Below, in pieces: positions 19,192 through 33,574 of a DNA stretch of 64,000 nt; the stretch's first letter is position 1; every line of letters begins with the position of its first letter. The position numbers and the translations under genes were made by a program. The stretch spans positions 3,678,750 through 3,742,749 of the forward strand of contig CM035355.1 of NCBI GenBank assembly GCA_020137815.1. Direction: 5' to 3'. The notes under the pieces were generated by a model, which was given only the letters and a program-made list of their open reading frames with translations, made no database searches and was not told where the DNA came from. The stretch comes from Hormiphora californensis. Its lineage: Eukaryota > Ctenophora > Tentaculata > Cydippida > Pleurobrachiidae.

Positions 19192-22100
19192 CTGAAATTA
19201 ACAGAATGTGATTAACATTAATTACGTACATTTATGTGGAGTTGTTAATTAGTAATTGATCTAAGATCATTTAATCCTTGCCAGGACTTGGTAGCGAAGT
19301 TACCGGCCCTCCCTTGCCATCGCGCCAAAGGGTTATTTCGTAACCAAGCCAGGACCCCGCTCGGACATTCAAAAAAAGGAAAGTGTATCTACTTTTTGAG
19401 TTCTGACTTCTGTCGGATTTATCTCTCTAGGTTCGACCTCTGTTTGTCTTGTTTTTTCTTCAAACGAAGGAGGGTCGAACGCGAACAAGGCAATGTTTGT
19501 CTTTCTCTGTCTTGTTTAGCCTTTGAATTCACACACACACAATTCACATGCATGCGAGAATATTTAAAATTTATTCACTCCAATATTTTAAATATATCGA
19601 TAGTCGATTGTGTTGAGGTGACGCTCAGCTCAATTACATACCCGCCACCGTCACATATTTCTGTTTAAAATACTTATCATAATGGCCGTTAAAATTCCCA
19701 CCGTAATATACCATACATACACCTCACCAGACATCATGGCCCCCCTCTATTCCAGGAATACCCACCCCGCTTTACAGGTGGCATGTCCTGTCTGGCCTAC
19801 TATTCTGACTAGATCAATATGTGATGGTAAATCTAGTTGCACCCCCCCCCCACCATATTTAATGTAATGAGATGGTTCGGGGATGGTTCCGGTTCCAGCT
19901 TCTTAGTACTCTACCTTCTTCACTATTGTAAAGACTAAAACCTGCCCTCTCCGAACTGTGTGCGACATTACAGTCAGGTATAATAGTCAGGACAACTCCA
20001 CAATACCCAGAACTGTCGATTTTCTTAGAAAACTCTTATTAAAGAGTCTATGGGCCATAATAGTGATTAATTCTTCGAGTGATAATTCCCACTTTCCCAG
20101 TACAGTTATGGGGTTAAAATAATAGGGCCCTGCAAGGCAACTTCTAGATTTTTTTTCACTGCCACTTTTTGTTACGTTGCACGGGAAGGACCTCTACCCC
20201 CTTTATTGAAATTTGTTTACATTTGAGAGAGTATCACACATTACATAGTGTGAGAGACAAAGTGTGTGTGTGTATCTCAACAAGGACACCGACCCAACCT
20301 CCTGTAAAGCTGGAAACATCGATCTACAAGCAACCATCGCATCAAAACAGATAAACTTGTCACGTTGTTGTCAGTCTGCTGATCTCTGTCATGTTTGTTT
20401 CTCTAGGTTTCGTCATGTATGCTGTCCCTCAGTTCAGTAATAAGTTTTGTGTCATGTTGCATTGTATTATTATTTACTACTGGTTGAGCCCCCCCCCCCC
20501 CCCCCCCCCCCGGTTAGGATCCTAGTACCCTATCACACCTTTCTTACTGGATGACCCTAGCCTTCTTGTGCTGGTGTGTGGTGATATATGATTTAGGAGG
20601 GCGGTCACACTTCCCAGCGGGTTTTTGTAGAGCCGGCTTGATATTGTTATTAATAGTTCTAGCTTTTCTAGGAGACATGTTTCAGGGCACGTTTCTGCTC
20701 AAGGAAGGGTAAGGCCATTCACTCATTTCAGGACCTGGCAGAGTTTTCTGTGGGAAAGGGTGCGGTTCAAGGGTTTCTGTTCCCCTAGTACTTTTATAGG
20801 TGCGCTTGTGTAGCCCGTGTCAGGGCTGTTTTGTTCTCCCTAATAAGGGAGAAGGGGTGTTTGCTCCTTGTTCTTTAGTGTAAGGCAGGGATCGGATGGG
20901 TTTGCTTCTTAGTTGGTTGGTTCGGCGTGGTTGTTTGTCGCCGCTCTCTCGCCCAGGTCCTGTATTATAACATTCAGCCATCCATCCCAACGGCACCAAG
21001 GGTGATGAACCTGTATTAATATTAACAATTCATTGCAGGTGTCCTTACCTCCTGTACCCGTAGAACCACCTTCATACTGCCAGCTGGTGGACTGCCCCTT
21101 CCTAATCCAGCTGCTCGTCGGCTAAGCTTTTTGGCCAATATGCCCGGAGTCGAAGTCGGTCATGCCAAAGAATTCAAAACCGTTCTAGAGTTTTCATCAA
21201 GGCCAGCAAATTACGATATGAGCCGGGAGCTATTTTTCTTAGTCTTTAGTTTGCCTGTTTGCGGGAGCAGTATTCCTTTGGGGGCCTGTTAGCCCATATG
21301 TCCGTGAAGGCATCGGTATGATGTGAGACAGTCTTTGAATATTGGCTGGATAGCTCTATTGAGAGTACCGGGCGATTCGTATCAAATGTTTGGGGTGGAG
21401 TGTCAAGGTGTTGGTGGTCGGGTGGACCTTCCGTGATGATCAAATTTCAATTCACCATCTTATCATTTGCTGTGACCCTTGAGTGCTGAGATTGTCTCGG
21501 CTCTCCTGTATGTAGCAATGGTGTCTGCTTCCGTTGCCGTCGTGGACGATTGAGCCGGTGGTCGCTGCGTCTCGTGGCTGTCGTTTCGGTGATCCTACTA
21601 TAGATTGGCTCGCTAAAACATTGAGGGGGGGGTCTCTTCTAGGTGGGGATCAAACCGTTCCGTTTTCACGACTGGCCGGGAGGTTTGGTGTATCTCGTGT
21701 TGACTTTCCCATTCTTTCATAGCTGGATCTCCTTTTTTGTTGGCGTGCGGCAGAACTGGGTGAGAGGAACTTGGTTTTTTTTTGTAATTTCTCTCTCTTC
21801 TTTGGTACTCCACCTCATCTTTTGACACCTACTGGGCACTACCTCTCGGGACAATGCAAACGACAAGTGGTGAAGTTTCGTTAGTTTCCTTTTTCTAACT
21901 CCTAGCTTCGTCCTTTCCAAACCCATTTGTTTAATCGATTATCGGTCCGAGTGTCTGCGTTTGTATGTATCTCTCGGCTCGTTGCTTAGCTTTGGCCTTC
22001 TCTATCAAGTTGTATAATCATCTTTCATTGTGTTGTTTATTTCTGCTTTTTGCGGCTTGATTGAGAAAGGATGCTCTTTACACCATTCCTTCAATTGCTG

Positions 22101-23080
22101 ATCATCTTTCCCAGTCGTTAACTGTTTTTCCTCCGTTATTGTCCTGATACTGCCCGGTGATAAGATCTGATGTTAAAGAGGGTGGTGTGTGATCTGAGAG
22201 AGCATTGGAATTGACCGTCCAACTTTCCACTTTGTTTTAGTAACCTGAGTGAGACGATGGTAAGGTCTATACGGAATATTGCCCTTGTTAGGGTCTTTTT
22301 CCCATGTGGGCCTCGTGCTGTGGTCCGATTTGAAGTGGTACGCGCTAGTGCTCGTTGCTTGTCAGATGAGAGTCAAAGTATCACCCCCCCTGTTGATGTA
22401 TGTGAGTTCCCGCCAAAGCGTAATGGTGTGAATGATGTCCCCACCAATTACAATGTCAGTCCGTTTGATTTGCCAGGTGCTGGCCCTGCGATGAGGATTG
22501 TCCCGGTGGTGCTAAGTTATCTCCGTTTCCCAGGAGACTGAACTAATGACCATTATTCTTGCATTCTTATCTTGTCGCCCCTTTTGTGGCTGATTGTGGT
22601 ATGTGGACCCCGGGGTTACAAAATCCTCGTCTGAGAGTGTCATCCATTCTTCACAGTGGTTTTCCCCCGCGACACCGTGGCATTATATACAGACTCCGTT
22701 ACTGGCCTTTTAGGGTTGATCATTTTGCACCAGAGTCCCTTGGTGTGGAATAACCACTTTGTGTCTGGCAGGAACGGTGTAGGGGGTCATGAGTCAGCCA
22801 TATGGATTTCGATCCAGTGGTAGGGTTGTCTACTCCACCGGGCTGGTTTGTTGCAGTTGAGTTGGCTGAACTGTACGGTATTCCTTTCCCCATCCTATGC
22901 AGGAACCCTGAACAGAGAGGGGATCTGAATGGGTAGAAAATGTATGATATAACCATTCTCAATCAGGTCGATCGAAGACGGGTTAAGAAAAGAAATGACG
23001 ATTGTGATACCTGGGTAGACGTATGCGTGATAGTGTGATGGGTGTGTGTGGGTGGTTTGTGAGTGTCAGCATTCTATTTT
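19192..23080. other. Region upstream of STAT-A with no recognised gene
   Basis: It should contain the STAT-A 5' end and promoter, which I cannot place. A possible tiny first exon is 21048-21074 (minus, ending at a GAG/GTAAGG donor, phase 0), but its peptide MKVVLRVQE lacks STAT N-terminal features. A C homopolymer lies at about 20489-20512. From about 21500 to 22930 the composition is T/G-rich and several medium frames exist on both strands; none resembles a known family. Confidence 0.4.
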
Positions 23081-24257
23081 GTAAATGAATGACAGGCTGA
23101 GTAACAGCAATCCCTGTGTAAGAATGAGTGACAGGCTAGATTAACCTAATCTATGTGTAGATGAATGACATGCTGAGTACACAGCATCTATGTGGAGAAT
23201 GATTGACAGGCTGAGTGAACCAGTCAATCTGTGTGTATTATGAATGACAGGCTGAGGTAAGCGCAAATCCATGTGTATCGTTATTTGAATGACAGGCTGA
23301 GTAACGCAATCCATTTGTATAATGAATGACGCGATTACATAATCATATTTGTAATGGTGACAGGCTGAGTACTACCGTCAAACTATGGTTGTATATGGGA
23401 ATTAGAGGCTGATCACACCATCTATATTGTATGTGAATGGACAGGCTTCGTAAACAGCAATCCATGTGTAAGGAATGCACAAGATCTGTGTACGTATCTA
23501 TGTGTAGAATGAATGACAGGCAGGCTAGTAAGCATTCCATCTATGTGTAGAATGAATGACAGGCGTGGGTAACAGAAATCTATGTTTTTAAATGAATGAC
23601 AGACGGAGTAATAGTAATCTAGGTGTAAATAATGACATACTGAAGTAACAGTCAATCCATGGTAGAATGATGACGACTGAGTAACATCAATCCATGTTAT
23701 AATTATGAAGACATATACTGAGTACACAATCTATGTGTAGAATGATGACAGGCTGAGTAACAGCAATCTTGTGGTAGGGGATCAGTGAAATTACAGGCGT
23801 GTGTAACAGCATCCCTGTGGTAGAATGATTGACAGACTGATACATCAATCTCTGTTAGAGAGAATGACAGGCTGAGTACCTCTCAATCCCTGTTTCTAAT
23901 GATTGACAGGCTGAGTTAACAGTAATCCATTTGTATAAGATGCAGACTGAGTGACAACAGCAACCATGTGTAGAATGAGTGACAGGCGAGTACAGCAATA
24001 TATTTGTAGAATGAGTGACAGGCTGATTAACCGCAAATCTATGTTTAGAAGAGTGACGGCTGAGTAACAGCAATCCATGTGTATAGTGAGTGACAGACTG
24101 AGTGGACAGCACTCTATGTTAGAATGGATGAGCTGAGTACCATCAATCCATGTGTACGAATGATGACCAGGCTGAGTGCAGCAATATGAAGCCATTTGTA
24201 TAATGAATTGTCACAGGGCTGAGGAACTATGCAATCCATGTGTATAATGAATGAGTA

Positions 24258-24545
24258 CACTGGCTGCTTTATAATAGGACTGGCAGAGCAGGTTCTAGGC
24301 GTCTTTTACCGATTGCAAATAGACTAGCTTTTTTGTCGAATTCCGGTCTTGTCTTTGACTCTTGTTCGTTGATTGGGATGCTATCTGGGTCTTCTGTATA
24401 CGATCTGGACAGGGAGATGCTGAGTGTGGTATGGGACTGGCAAGAAAATAAAATTAGAATTATGTTTGGCCCTATGGAAAATAGTGCAGTGTATGATATA
24501 TTGAAGCCCTATGCTTTCAAAAACATTATCTATATGAAGAATGAA
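24258..24545. repeat. Recurrent spacer in the minisatellite, copy 1 (cleanest)
   Basis: About 290 bp of non-repeat sequence starting ataataggactggcagagc and ending near attatctatatgaa. Copy 1 contains an open plus-strand frame (GLVFDSCSLIGMLSGSSVYD, then WDWQENKIRIMFGP). The same sequence recurs at about 25446-25690 and 26592-26865, and a shorter form at about 32284-32405. The later copies are disrupted by indels. The intervals of about 1.15-1.2 kb between the first three copies suggest a higher-order repeat. The frame has no recognisable homology. Confidence 0.65.
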
Positions 24546-25445
24546 TGGCAGCTGATAACAGCAATCCATGTGTAGAATGGATGACAGACTGTTAAACGCA
24601 TCCAATTGTGAATAATGACATGCTGAGTAACAGCAATTTTGTGTAGCATGATGACAGGCTGAGTAACAGCAATTCCATGTGTGAATTGATGACAAGACTG
24701 GTAACATTTATCTATGTGTAGAGTGATGACAACTGAGTAACAGCAACTCCATGTGTAGAATAATGACAGAGCTGATTAACAGTATCCATATGTAGAATGA
24801 GATGACAGACTGAGTAACGCTAATCTGATGTGTAAATGAGATTGACAGGCTGATTAACCAGCATCATGTTATAGGGTGAAGTGATAATATGTGAGAATAG
24901 CAGCTGAGTAGTAACCAGTAGAGTGATCAGCGAGAGCATCCATGTGTATAATGAATGACAGCTGATGATACAGCATCTATGTTAGAATGAATGACAGGCC
25001 TGAGTACAGCATCATGGTGAATGAGTGACGACTGATAACATGCAATCCGATGTGTAGAGTGGATGCAGTGCTGAGTAACCGCAATCCTGTTGGTAGATGA
25101 ATGACTGCTGAGTAATAGCAATCCATGGTGTAGAATGTAATGACAGAGCTGAGTAACAGCATCTGTGTAGATGAGTGACAGGCTGAGTACACACAATCAT
25201 GTGTAGAAATGAGTGACAGGCTAGATAACTGCAAATCCATGTGTAGAATGAATGCATCTGAGTAACAGCAATACTATTTTTAGAATGAATGACAAGGCTG
25301 AGTAAACCCGATCAATCTATGTGTAGAATGAGATGACAGACTGATCACAGCAATCTATGTTAGAATATGGACGGCATCTGAGTAACAGCAATCTATGTTG
25401 TTAGAATGATGACAGCTGAGTGTACAGCAATCCATGTGTAAGATA

Positions 25446-25690
25446 CACTGCGTATAATAGGGACGGCAGGAGCGGTCTAGGACTCTTCCGATTCAATGAC
25501 AGCTTTTTAGAGTTCCGGTCTTGTCTTTGACTCTTGTCTTTGATGGGATCATTGGGGCCGCTAAGACTGGACAGGGGAGATCTGAGTGTAATGGACAGGC
25601 AAGAAAATAAAATATATATATGTTTGGGCCTATGAAAATATGCAGTGTAGTGATGATACTTGAATCCCTATGCTGTCAAAACATTAATCT
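25446..25690. repeat. Recurrent minisatellite spacer, copy 2
   Basis: Shows the same landmarks as copy 1: cggtcttgtctttgactcttg, ggcaagaaaataaaat, and the final tgctgtcaaaacattaat. It carries many small deletions. Confidence 0.65.
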
Positions 25691-26591
25691 ATTTAGAATG
25701 AATGTACAGGCTGAGTATTAGCAACATGTATAAGATGAATGACAGCACTGAGAATAGAAATCATATGTGTAGATAATGACAGACTGAGTAACAGCGATCT
25801 ATGTGTGTAGAATGAATGACAGGCTGAGTAACAGCATCCATGTGTAGAATGAGTGACAGACTGAGTAACAGCAATCCATGTGTATAATGAATGACAGCTC
25901 GATGATAACAGCAATCTGTGTATGAATGACAGGCTGAGTAACAGCAATCTATGTGTAGAATGAGTGACAACTGAGTAACAGCAATCTATGTGTAGAATGA
26001 ATGACAGCGGTACAGCAATCCATGTGTAGGTGATGACAGCTGAGAACAGCAATCCATGTGTAGAGATGAGTGACAGCTTTAGTAACCGAAATCCATGTGT
26101 ATAATGAATGACAGACTGAGTAACAGCAATCTATGTGTAGAATGAATGACAGGCTGAGTAACAGCAATCCATGTGTAAAGTGAGTGACAGGCTGAGTAAC
26201 AGCAATCCCTTACGTGTAGAATGAGTGACAGACTGAGTACAGCATAATCTGAATGTGTAGAGTTAATGATGACAGACTGAGTTACAGCAATCCATGTGTA
26301 GAATGATGGGACAGACTGAGTAACAGCATCTATGTGTGAATGATGACAGGCTGAAGTTAACACACATCATGTGTACAGTGAATGTCAACGGCTGAGTACG
26401 TAAGTCTATGTGTAGAATATGACAGGACTGAGTCGGCAATCCATGTGTAGAATGAGTGACATACTTAGTAACAGCAATCTATGTGTAGAATGAATGACAG
26501 GTGAGGACGTCGATAATGATGCAGACGAGACACATTATGTGTAGAATGAGTGACAGGCTGAGTGAACAGATCCATGTGTCATAAATGATGA

Positions 26592-26865
26592 CAACACTGC
26601 GTACAATAAGGGACTGGCAGGAGCGAAGTCTCGGACTCTTACCCGATTCAAATAGACAGCTTTGTAGAAGTCCGGTCTGTCTTGACTCTTGTCTTTGATT
26701 GGGGATGCTATCTGGGCCGGCTGATACGAGCTGGACAATGGGAGATCTGAGTGTATGGGACAAGGCAAGAAAATAAAATAGATAATATGTTGGGCCTATA
26801 AATAGTGCAGTTGGTAGTATGATAATTGAATACCTAGGCTGTCAAAACATTAATCTATTTATCAA
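26592..26865. repeat. Recurrent minisatellite spacer, copy 3
   Basis: Shows the same order of landmarks as copies 1 and 2, with indels. A truncated fourth copy ends the array at about 32284-32405. Confidence 0.65.
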
Positions 26866-29800
26866 GATGAATGACATGCTGAGTAGTCGCAAAAACTTGT
26901 AATAAGAATTATGACATACTGAGAATAGAAAATATATGTGTAGAATGAATGACAGACTGTACAGCGATCTATGTGGGTATAATGAATTACAGCGAGTAAC
27001 ACAATCCATGTTTAGAATTAGTTGACAGACTGAGTAACAGCATCCCTGTGTATAATTGAATGACAGCTGCGTAACAGCAATCCATGTTTAGAATGAATGC
27101 CAGGCGAGTAACGCAATCTATTGTAGAATGAGTGACAGACTGAGTACCAGCAATCTATGTGTAGAATAAATGACAGGCTGAGTAACAGCAAGCCATGTGT
27201 AGAGTGAGTGGACAGGCTAGTACAGCAAATCTATGTGTAGAGTGAGTTGACAGGCTGAGTAACAGCAATCCATGAGTGTATAATAATGACAAGACGAGTC
27301 ACAGAGCAATTCTATTTGTAGAAGAATGACAGGCTGAGTAACAGCATCCATGTGTAGAGTGAGTGACAGCCTGAGTACAGCAATCTCTTGTAGATTGGAT
27401 GACATGGCTGAGTGCCGCAATCCATGTGTAGAATGAGTGACAGACGAGTGCGCATCCATGTGTAAATGAGTGACAGGCTGGTAACAGTAATCCACTGTGT
27501 AGAGTGAATGAAGACTGAGTAATTAATCTATGTGTAGAATAACATGACAGGCTGAGTAACAGCAATCCATGTTTAGAGAATACCGGCTGATAACAGCAAT
27601 CCATGTGTAGAATGAATGACGGCTGAGTAACAGCAATCTAGTGTAGAATGAGTGGACAGGCTGGTAACAGCAATCCATGTGTAAGAATGAGTTACATGCT
27701 TATTTACGCAAATCTATTGTGGGTAGAATGGATTACGGCTGAGTAACAGCAATCCTGTGTAGATGAATACAGACTGAGTAACCGCAATCCATGTGTTAGA
27801 ATGACTGACAGGATAGTAACAGCATCTATGTGTAGAATGAGTGAACATGCTGAGTAACAGTGCCAATCCATGTGTAGAAAATGTAGGAACGGGCTGAGTA
27901 ACAGGCAATATATGTTAGAAGGAATGGCATACTGAGTAACACAAACTATGTGTAGAATGAAGACAGACTGAGTAACAGCAAACTAGTGTAGATGGATAAC
28001 AGACTGCGTAACAGCAATCTATGTGTGTAGAAATGAAGGACATGGCTGAGTCCAATCTTGTGTTAGTGAATGAATGACAATGCTGAGTACAGCAATCCAT
28101 GTGTAGAATGCATGAAGGCTGGAGTAACAGCAATCTTGTGTAGAGTGAGTGACCAGGCTGAGTAACAGCAATCCATGTGTAGCATGAATGACTGCTGAGT
28201 AACAGCAAACCATGTGTAGAATAAATGGGCAGGCTGAAGTAACAGCAATGCCATGTGTAGAATGAATGGCGGCTATTAACACAATTCCATGTGTAGACTG
28301 AGTGACAGGCTGAGTAACAGCAATCCATGTGTATAATGAATGAACAAGACTGAGTGACAGCATCCATGTGTAGAATGAGTGACAGGCTGATAACAGTAAT
28401 CTATGTGTAGAATTGAATGACAGGGCTGAGTATCTGCAACCATGTGTAGAATGAGTGACAAGGCTTAGTAACACAATCTATGTGTAGAATGAGTGACAGC
28501 TGAGTACAGTAATCATGTGTAGAATTAGTGACAGGCTTGAGTAACAGCAATATTGTGTGAGAATGTGAATGACAATGTGAGTAACAGTAATCTATGTGTT
28601 AAATGATGACAGACTGAGTGACAGCATCTGTATGTAGAATGATTGACAGGCTGAGTAACATTAAATCTAGTGTAGAGTGAACGAACGGCTGAAGTTAACA
28701 GCAATCCATGTTGTAGAATGATGACAGACTGAGTAACAGCAATCCATGTGTAGAATGAGTGACAGGCTGAGTAACCGCAATCCATGTGTAGAATGATGAC
28801 AGACTGAGTGACAATCTAATCCATGTGTGACTGAGTGACAGACTGATTAACATCAATCTATGTGTAGAATGAATGACAGGCTGAGTAACCGTCAATCCAT
28901 GTGTGAGTGAATGAACGGCTGCTAACACAGTAATCTATGTGTAGATTGGATGACAGCTGATAACGCAATCCATGTGTAGAACTGAATTGACAGGCTGATA
29001 ACAGCAATCCTGTGTGAAGAGTGACCGACTGATTAACACATCGATTGTAGAATGAAGTGACAGACTGAGTGACAAGCAATCCATGTGTAGAATGATTGAC
29101 AGGCTGAGTAACACAATCCATGTGTAGAATGATTCAGGCTGAGTAACCATTAATCTATGTGTAAGTGAAGACAGACTGAGTTAACAGTAATCTATTGTAG
29201 AATAGTGACAGGCTGAGTGACAGCAATCCAGTGTAGAGTTGAATACAGACTTAGTAACAGCAATCCATGTGGAGAATGATGACAGGCTGAGTAACAGTAC
29301 TCATGTGTAGAATGGATGACAGACTGAGTAATAGTATCTATCTATGTGTAGAATGAATGACAGCTGGTAAACAGCAATCAAATGTGTAGAAATGAGTGAC
29401 AGACTGAGTAACGTAATCCATGTGTCGAATGGAGTGACAGCTGAGTAACATAATCCCATGTGTAGAGTGATGGACAGTCTGAGTAACAGCCATCCATGTG
29501 TAGAATGAATGACGCTTAGTAACAGCAATCTATGGTAAATGAGTGACAGGCTGAGTAACACAGCAATCCCTGTGTAGAATGATGACAAGGCTGAGTAACA
29601 GCAATTCTATGTGTAGATGGATGACAGGCTGGTACAGCAATCCATTGTGGTAAAAGGTGAATGACAGACTGAGTAACAGCAATCCATTTGTAGAATGACT
29701 GACAGGCTGAGTACAGCAATCTATTGTAGAATGAGTGACAGGCTGAGTAACAGCAATCCATGTTTAGATATGAAACAGGCTGAGTAACAGCAATATATGT

Positions 29801-32405
29801 GTGAATGATGGCAGACTGAGTACAGCAAACTATGTGTAAATGAATGACAGACTGATTAACAGCAAACTATGTGTATAATGGATGACAGACTGCAGTAACA
29901 GCAATCTATGTGTGGTAGAAATTAGACATGCTGAGTAACAGCAATCTATGTGGTGTAGATGAATGACATGCTGAGTAACAGCAATCCATGTGTAGTAATG
30001 AATGACAGGCTGAGTACAGCACTCTATGTGTAGAGTGCGACAGGCCTGAGTAACGCAACCATGTGTAGAATGAAATACAGGCTGAGTAACACAAACCTGT
30101 GGTAGAATAAATGGCCCAGGCTGAGTAACAGCAATCCATGTGTTAGAATGAATGGCAGGCCTAGTAACAGCAGATCCTGGGTAGAATGAGTGACAGGCTG
30201 AGTAACACATCCATTGTGAATGAATGACAGACTGGTGACATCAATCCATGTTGTAGAATGAGTGACAGGCTGAGTAACGTAATCTATTTGTAGAATGAAT
30301 GACAGCTGAGTAAACAGCAATCCAGTGGGTGATGAGTGACAGGCTGAGTACCAGCAATCCTATGTGTAGAATGAGTGACGGCCGGAGTAACATATCTATG
30401 TGTAGAATGAGTGACAAGGCTGAGTACAGCAATCCCTGTGTATAATGATGACCGACCTTAGTGACAGCAATCTATGTGTAGAATGAATGAACAGGCGGAT
30501 AACAAGCAACCATGTGGAGAATGAGTGACCGGCTTAATTACAGTAATCTATGGGTTGAATAGAGGTGTAAGACCATGAAAGTCCGGTGAGTAACAGCAAA
30601 CTGTGTATAATGAGTTGACAGACGTGAGTAACGCATCATGGTAGAATGAGTGAACAGGACTGAGTAACAGCAATCTATGTGTAGACTGAGTGACAGGACT
30701 GAGTACAGCAATCAATGTGTAGAATGAATGACGGTGAGTGTAACAGCAATCCATGTGTAGAATGATTGACAGGCTGAGTAACAGTCAATCTATGTGTAGA
30801 GTGAATGACGGCTGAGTACAGCAATCCATGTGTAATGAGTACATGTACGAATCCTTTGAGTGTCAGACGAAGTAACAGCAATCCATGTGTAGAATGAGAT
30901 GACAGCACTGCTGACCAAGCCATCTTGTGAGAATGAATGAAGGCGACGATACGCAACATGTGTGAATGAAGACAGCTGAGTAACAGCACATCCATGTGTA
31001 GACGTGACTGACGGCTGGAGTAAACAGTACTCTCTGTGTAGTGAATGAGTGTGGTATCAGTACTGAGTGACAAGCGCACGCATCCATGTGTAGACATGAT
31101 GACAGGCTGAGTCCACACATCCTATGTGTAGACATGAATGGACAGCGATGACAGCATCATGTGTACACTGATGAAGAGGTGCACCTTGTGTTACTGAGAC
31201 AGGTGAGTAACGCAATCCATGTGTGAGTTAATGAGACGGCTGACGTTAACAGATCGGAGGATCCTGAGTGTTAGAGAAAGGAGCGGTGAGACAATCTGAT
31301 GATGAGGATGGAATGACACTCGACCTGGTAAAGAATCATAAGAGATGAGGAACCAGCGACATTCGGTAGAATGAAACGAAAAGTAAAGGAAAAGTTCCGG
31401 TGAGTGGAGACGCACAGGCAAATTGGTAATAATGGGACGAAGCTGAAGATACAGGCAGACGCGCCAGATGGCGTGGACGACTGAGGAAAGCTGAGAAAAG
31501 TAGTCCGACAGGAGAAAGTAGAACGCATCGAAGCGGAAGACATGAGAATAAGAATCGTATGGAGAATCCGAAGATGACAGGAACCTGACGCGTGAGAGTC
31601 AGAATCTATGTGTAGTGACTGAAGACAGCGGTAACAGTAATATACTGTGTAGAATGAATACAGGCTGAGTGAACAGCAATCCATTGAAGAGAGACGGCTT
31701 AGAGCTAGGACCCAGTGACGCGAATGGGCACGGACCGGGGGATCATGGAGGAACACAGACCAGTGAGAGGTAGAAGATGAGGGAGAGGGCTGCGTGAAAG
31801 TAACATCGAGGTAGGGGGGATGGTTGAAAAGCGGAATGTAAGACAGTGGCAGGAAGAGGATAAGATGGTAACAGGAAATCAGGAAGGATGATGGGCAGGC
31901 CGGTATGGACCTAGGAGTCCATAAAAAGGTGAATGCTGTAGGGTGAGTAAGAGGAATCAATGTGTCGAAGAATGACAGGCTGTCACACAATCCATGTGTT
32001 AATTAATGACAGGACCTGAAGTAACAGCAATCATGTTTAGAATGAAAACACGGATTGAGGATAATACAGCAAATCATGTGTAGATGTGAATGACAGACTG
32101 TGTAACAGGCCCAATCCATGTTATACTGAATGACAGGACCTGTGTAACAGCAATCCATGTGTACAATGTAATGACGTTGAGTATAACAGCATCTAGTGGT
32201 ACAATGAATGAAGACTGAAGTACAGCAATCTTGTGTACAATGAACTGACAGACTGAGAACAGAATCTATGTGTCCAATGAATACTGACTGCGAAACTTGT
32301 ATAGACAGAGACCTGATTCTTACCGATTTGTCTGGGTTAGAAGTCCAGTCTTTACTATGTCTCTTGTCTTTGACTGGGGATGCTAGCTGGATAGGTTCAG
32401 GGTTG

Positions 32406-32729
32406 GGAAGTGGTAAGAGAAGCAAGAACCACTAACAGACTAAGGATAAAGCTGAAAAGACTAAGGATACAGCTGAAAAGAACCGACTATGCAACTGGCA
32501 ACTACAAAACTAAGCACTCTGACCAAGAGGCCAGAGAGTCGAAGAGAAGGTGTACAAAACACACAGATCGAAACTCCTCAAATCGGCACCTAACAGGGAG
32601 GAAGATAAAGCCAGCGGCAGGAGAGCAAGAGCACTAACCCAACGGAGGGAAGACCAGAAGGAAAAGGAAACTGGAAGGAAACGTACTGCCGAGGGAGCAG
32701 GGCAAGAGAGAGAAAACGGGAGAGAGAGA

Positions 32730-32770
<41 letters not shown>

Positions 32771-32814
32771 TTAGAGAGAGTGAGGAGAGAGAGTAGAGAG
32801 AAGAGAAGAGAGAT

Positions 32815-32854
<40 letters not shown>

Positions 32855-33574
32855 AGCACAACAACAATAACACGGGGCAAAGTCAAAACAACACCTGGGA
32901 ACCCGATTGACTGCCACACCGAACTGCAGGAAGGGGACTGGGGAGCTGCCGGTCGCCGGATATGGTCTGGACGGTTGACTCTGGATGGAGACTCAGAGAT
33001 GGTACTGATTGAGCTAATAAGGTTCCACCTGCCCAGGTCCAGGAAAGTGCCCTGTAATTGAGCTTGTCCTGAAATGTTCTGAGAATTGCTAAAGTCAATA
33101 AATACGATAACTGGGAGACTCATATTAATCCCAAATATTAAGGAAGGGGGGGTTAGGGGGATTGTGAAATATGCATGAGGCGCCAAGCATGAGGCGCACC
33201 CTTCCCTCTCTTATCCACCGTCTCCGCCTCAATCCGGAAGCCCCGTGCTAAAAAGTAAGGATCTAAATCCTAAATACTGAGAAGGGTAGAAGTGACCTGA
33301 GAAAAACTGCTGGAGGTAAGATATGCCGTACCTGAGAGGAATAAAAAATAAGGGAACTTACCGGAAGAAAAGAACAAAACACAGCGCTCTCCCTACACAC
33401 TCCTCCTACTAAAACCCAAATACCCTCCAAAAAACCTGCTCTAGAGAAAGGGGTACACTACTCCTAGAAAGAGAGGGAAACTAGACAGAAACAAGAAAAA
33501 AAAAAGAAAAAAAGGGCCCTGACAAGAGAAACACAAGTGCCTTACTACTCAATGAATGACAATAACATAACAGC
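32406..33574. other. Post-array region, no recognised gene
   Basis: It contains a GA microsatellite at about 32700-32852. Frames on either side of it show no family similarity. I searched here by eye for the missing SH2 exons of STAT-B and did not find an FLLRF-like motif. Confidence 0.4.

Larger units (their letters stand above)
23090..32290. repeat. Large 38-bp minisatellite array
   Basis: The unit is close to gaatgacaggctgagtaaca followed by gcaatccatgtgtagaat, 38 bp, repeated a couple of hundred times over about 9.2 kb. Many units differ by single-base deletions or insertions scattered at random positions, more like raw-read error than biological drift. Because 38 is not a multiple of three, all long frames here are artefacts. 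The array is broken by a recurrent spacer and, near 31240-31960, by irregular GA-rich sequence. Confidence 0.92.

Noticed and set aside
21048-21074. First coding exon of STAT-A (MKVVLRVQE then GTAAGG)
   Set aside because: Phase and donor fit, but the peptide lacks the Trp and helix pattern of STAT N-termini; kept only as a candidate in the STAT-A notes.
20500-22960. A coding gene in the T/G-rich stretch upstream of STAT-A
   Set aside because: Medium frames occur on both strands with stops between them and none shows a recognisable family motif or consistent splice structure.
31271-31990. 239-codon minus-strand frame
   Set aside because: Ser/Leu/His-rich with no family resemblance, overlaps irregular and minisatellite sequence of poor quality.
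23090-32290. Possible CRISPR-like array or Ser/His/Cys-rich repeat proteins
   Set aside because: The 38-bp unit repeats head to tail with no unique spacers of constant length, and the period is not a multiple of three, so the many short frames are by-products of the repeat.
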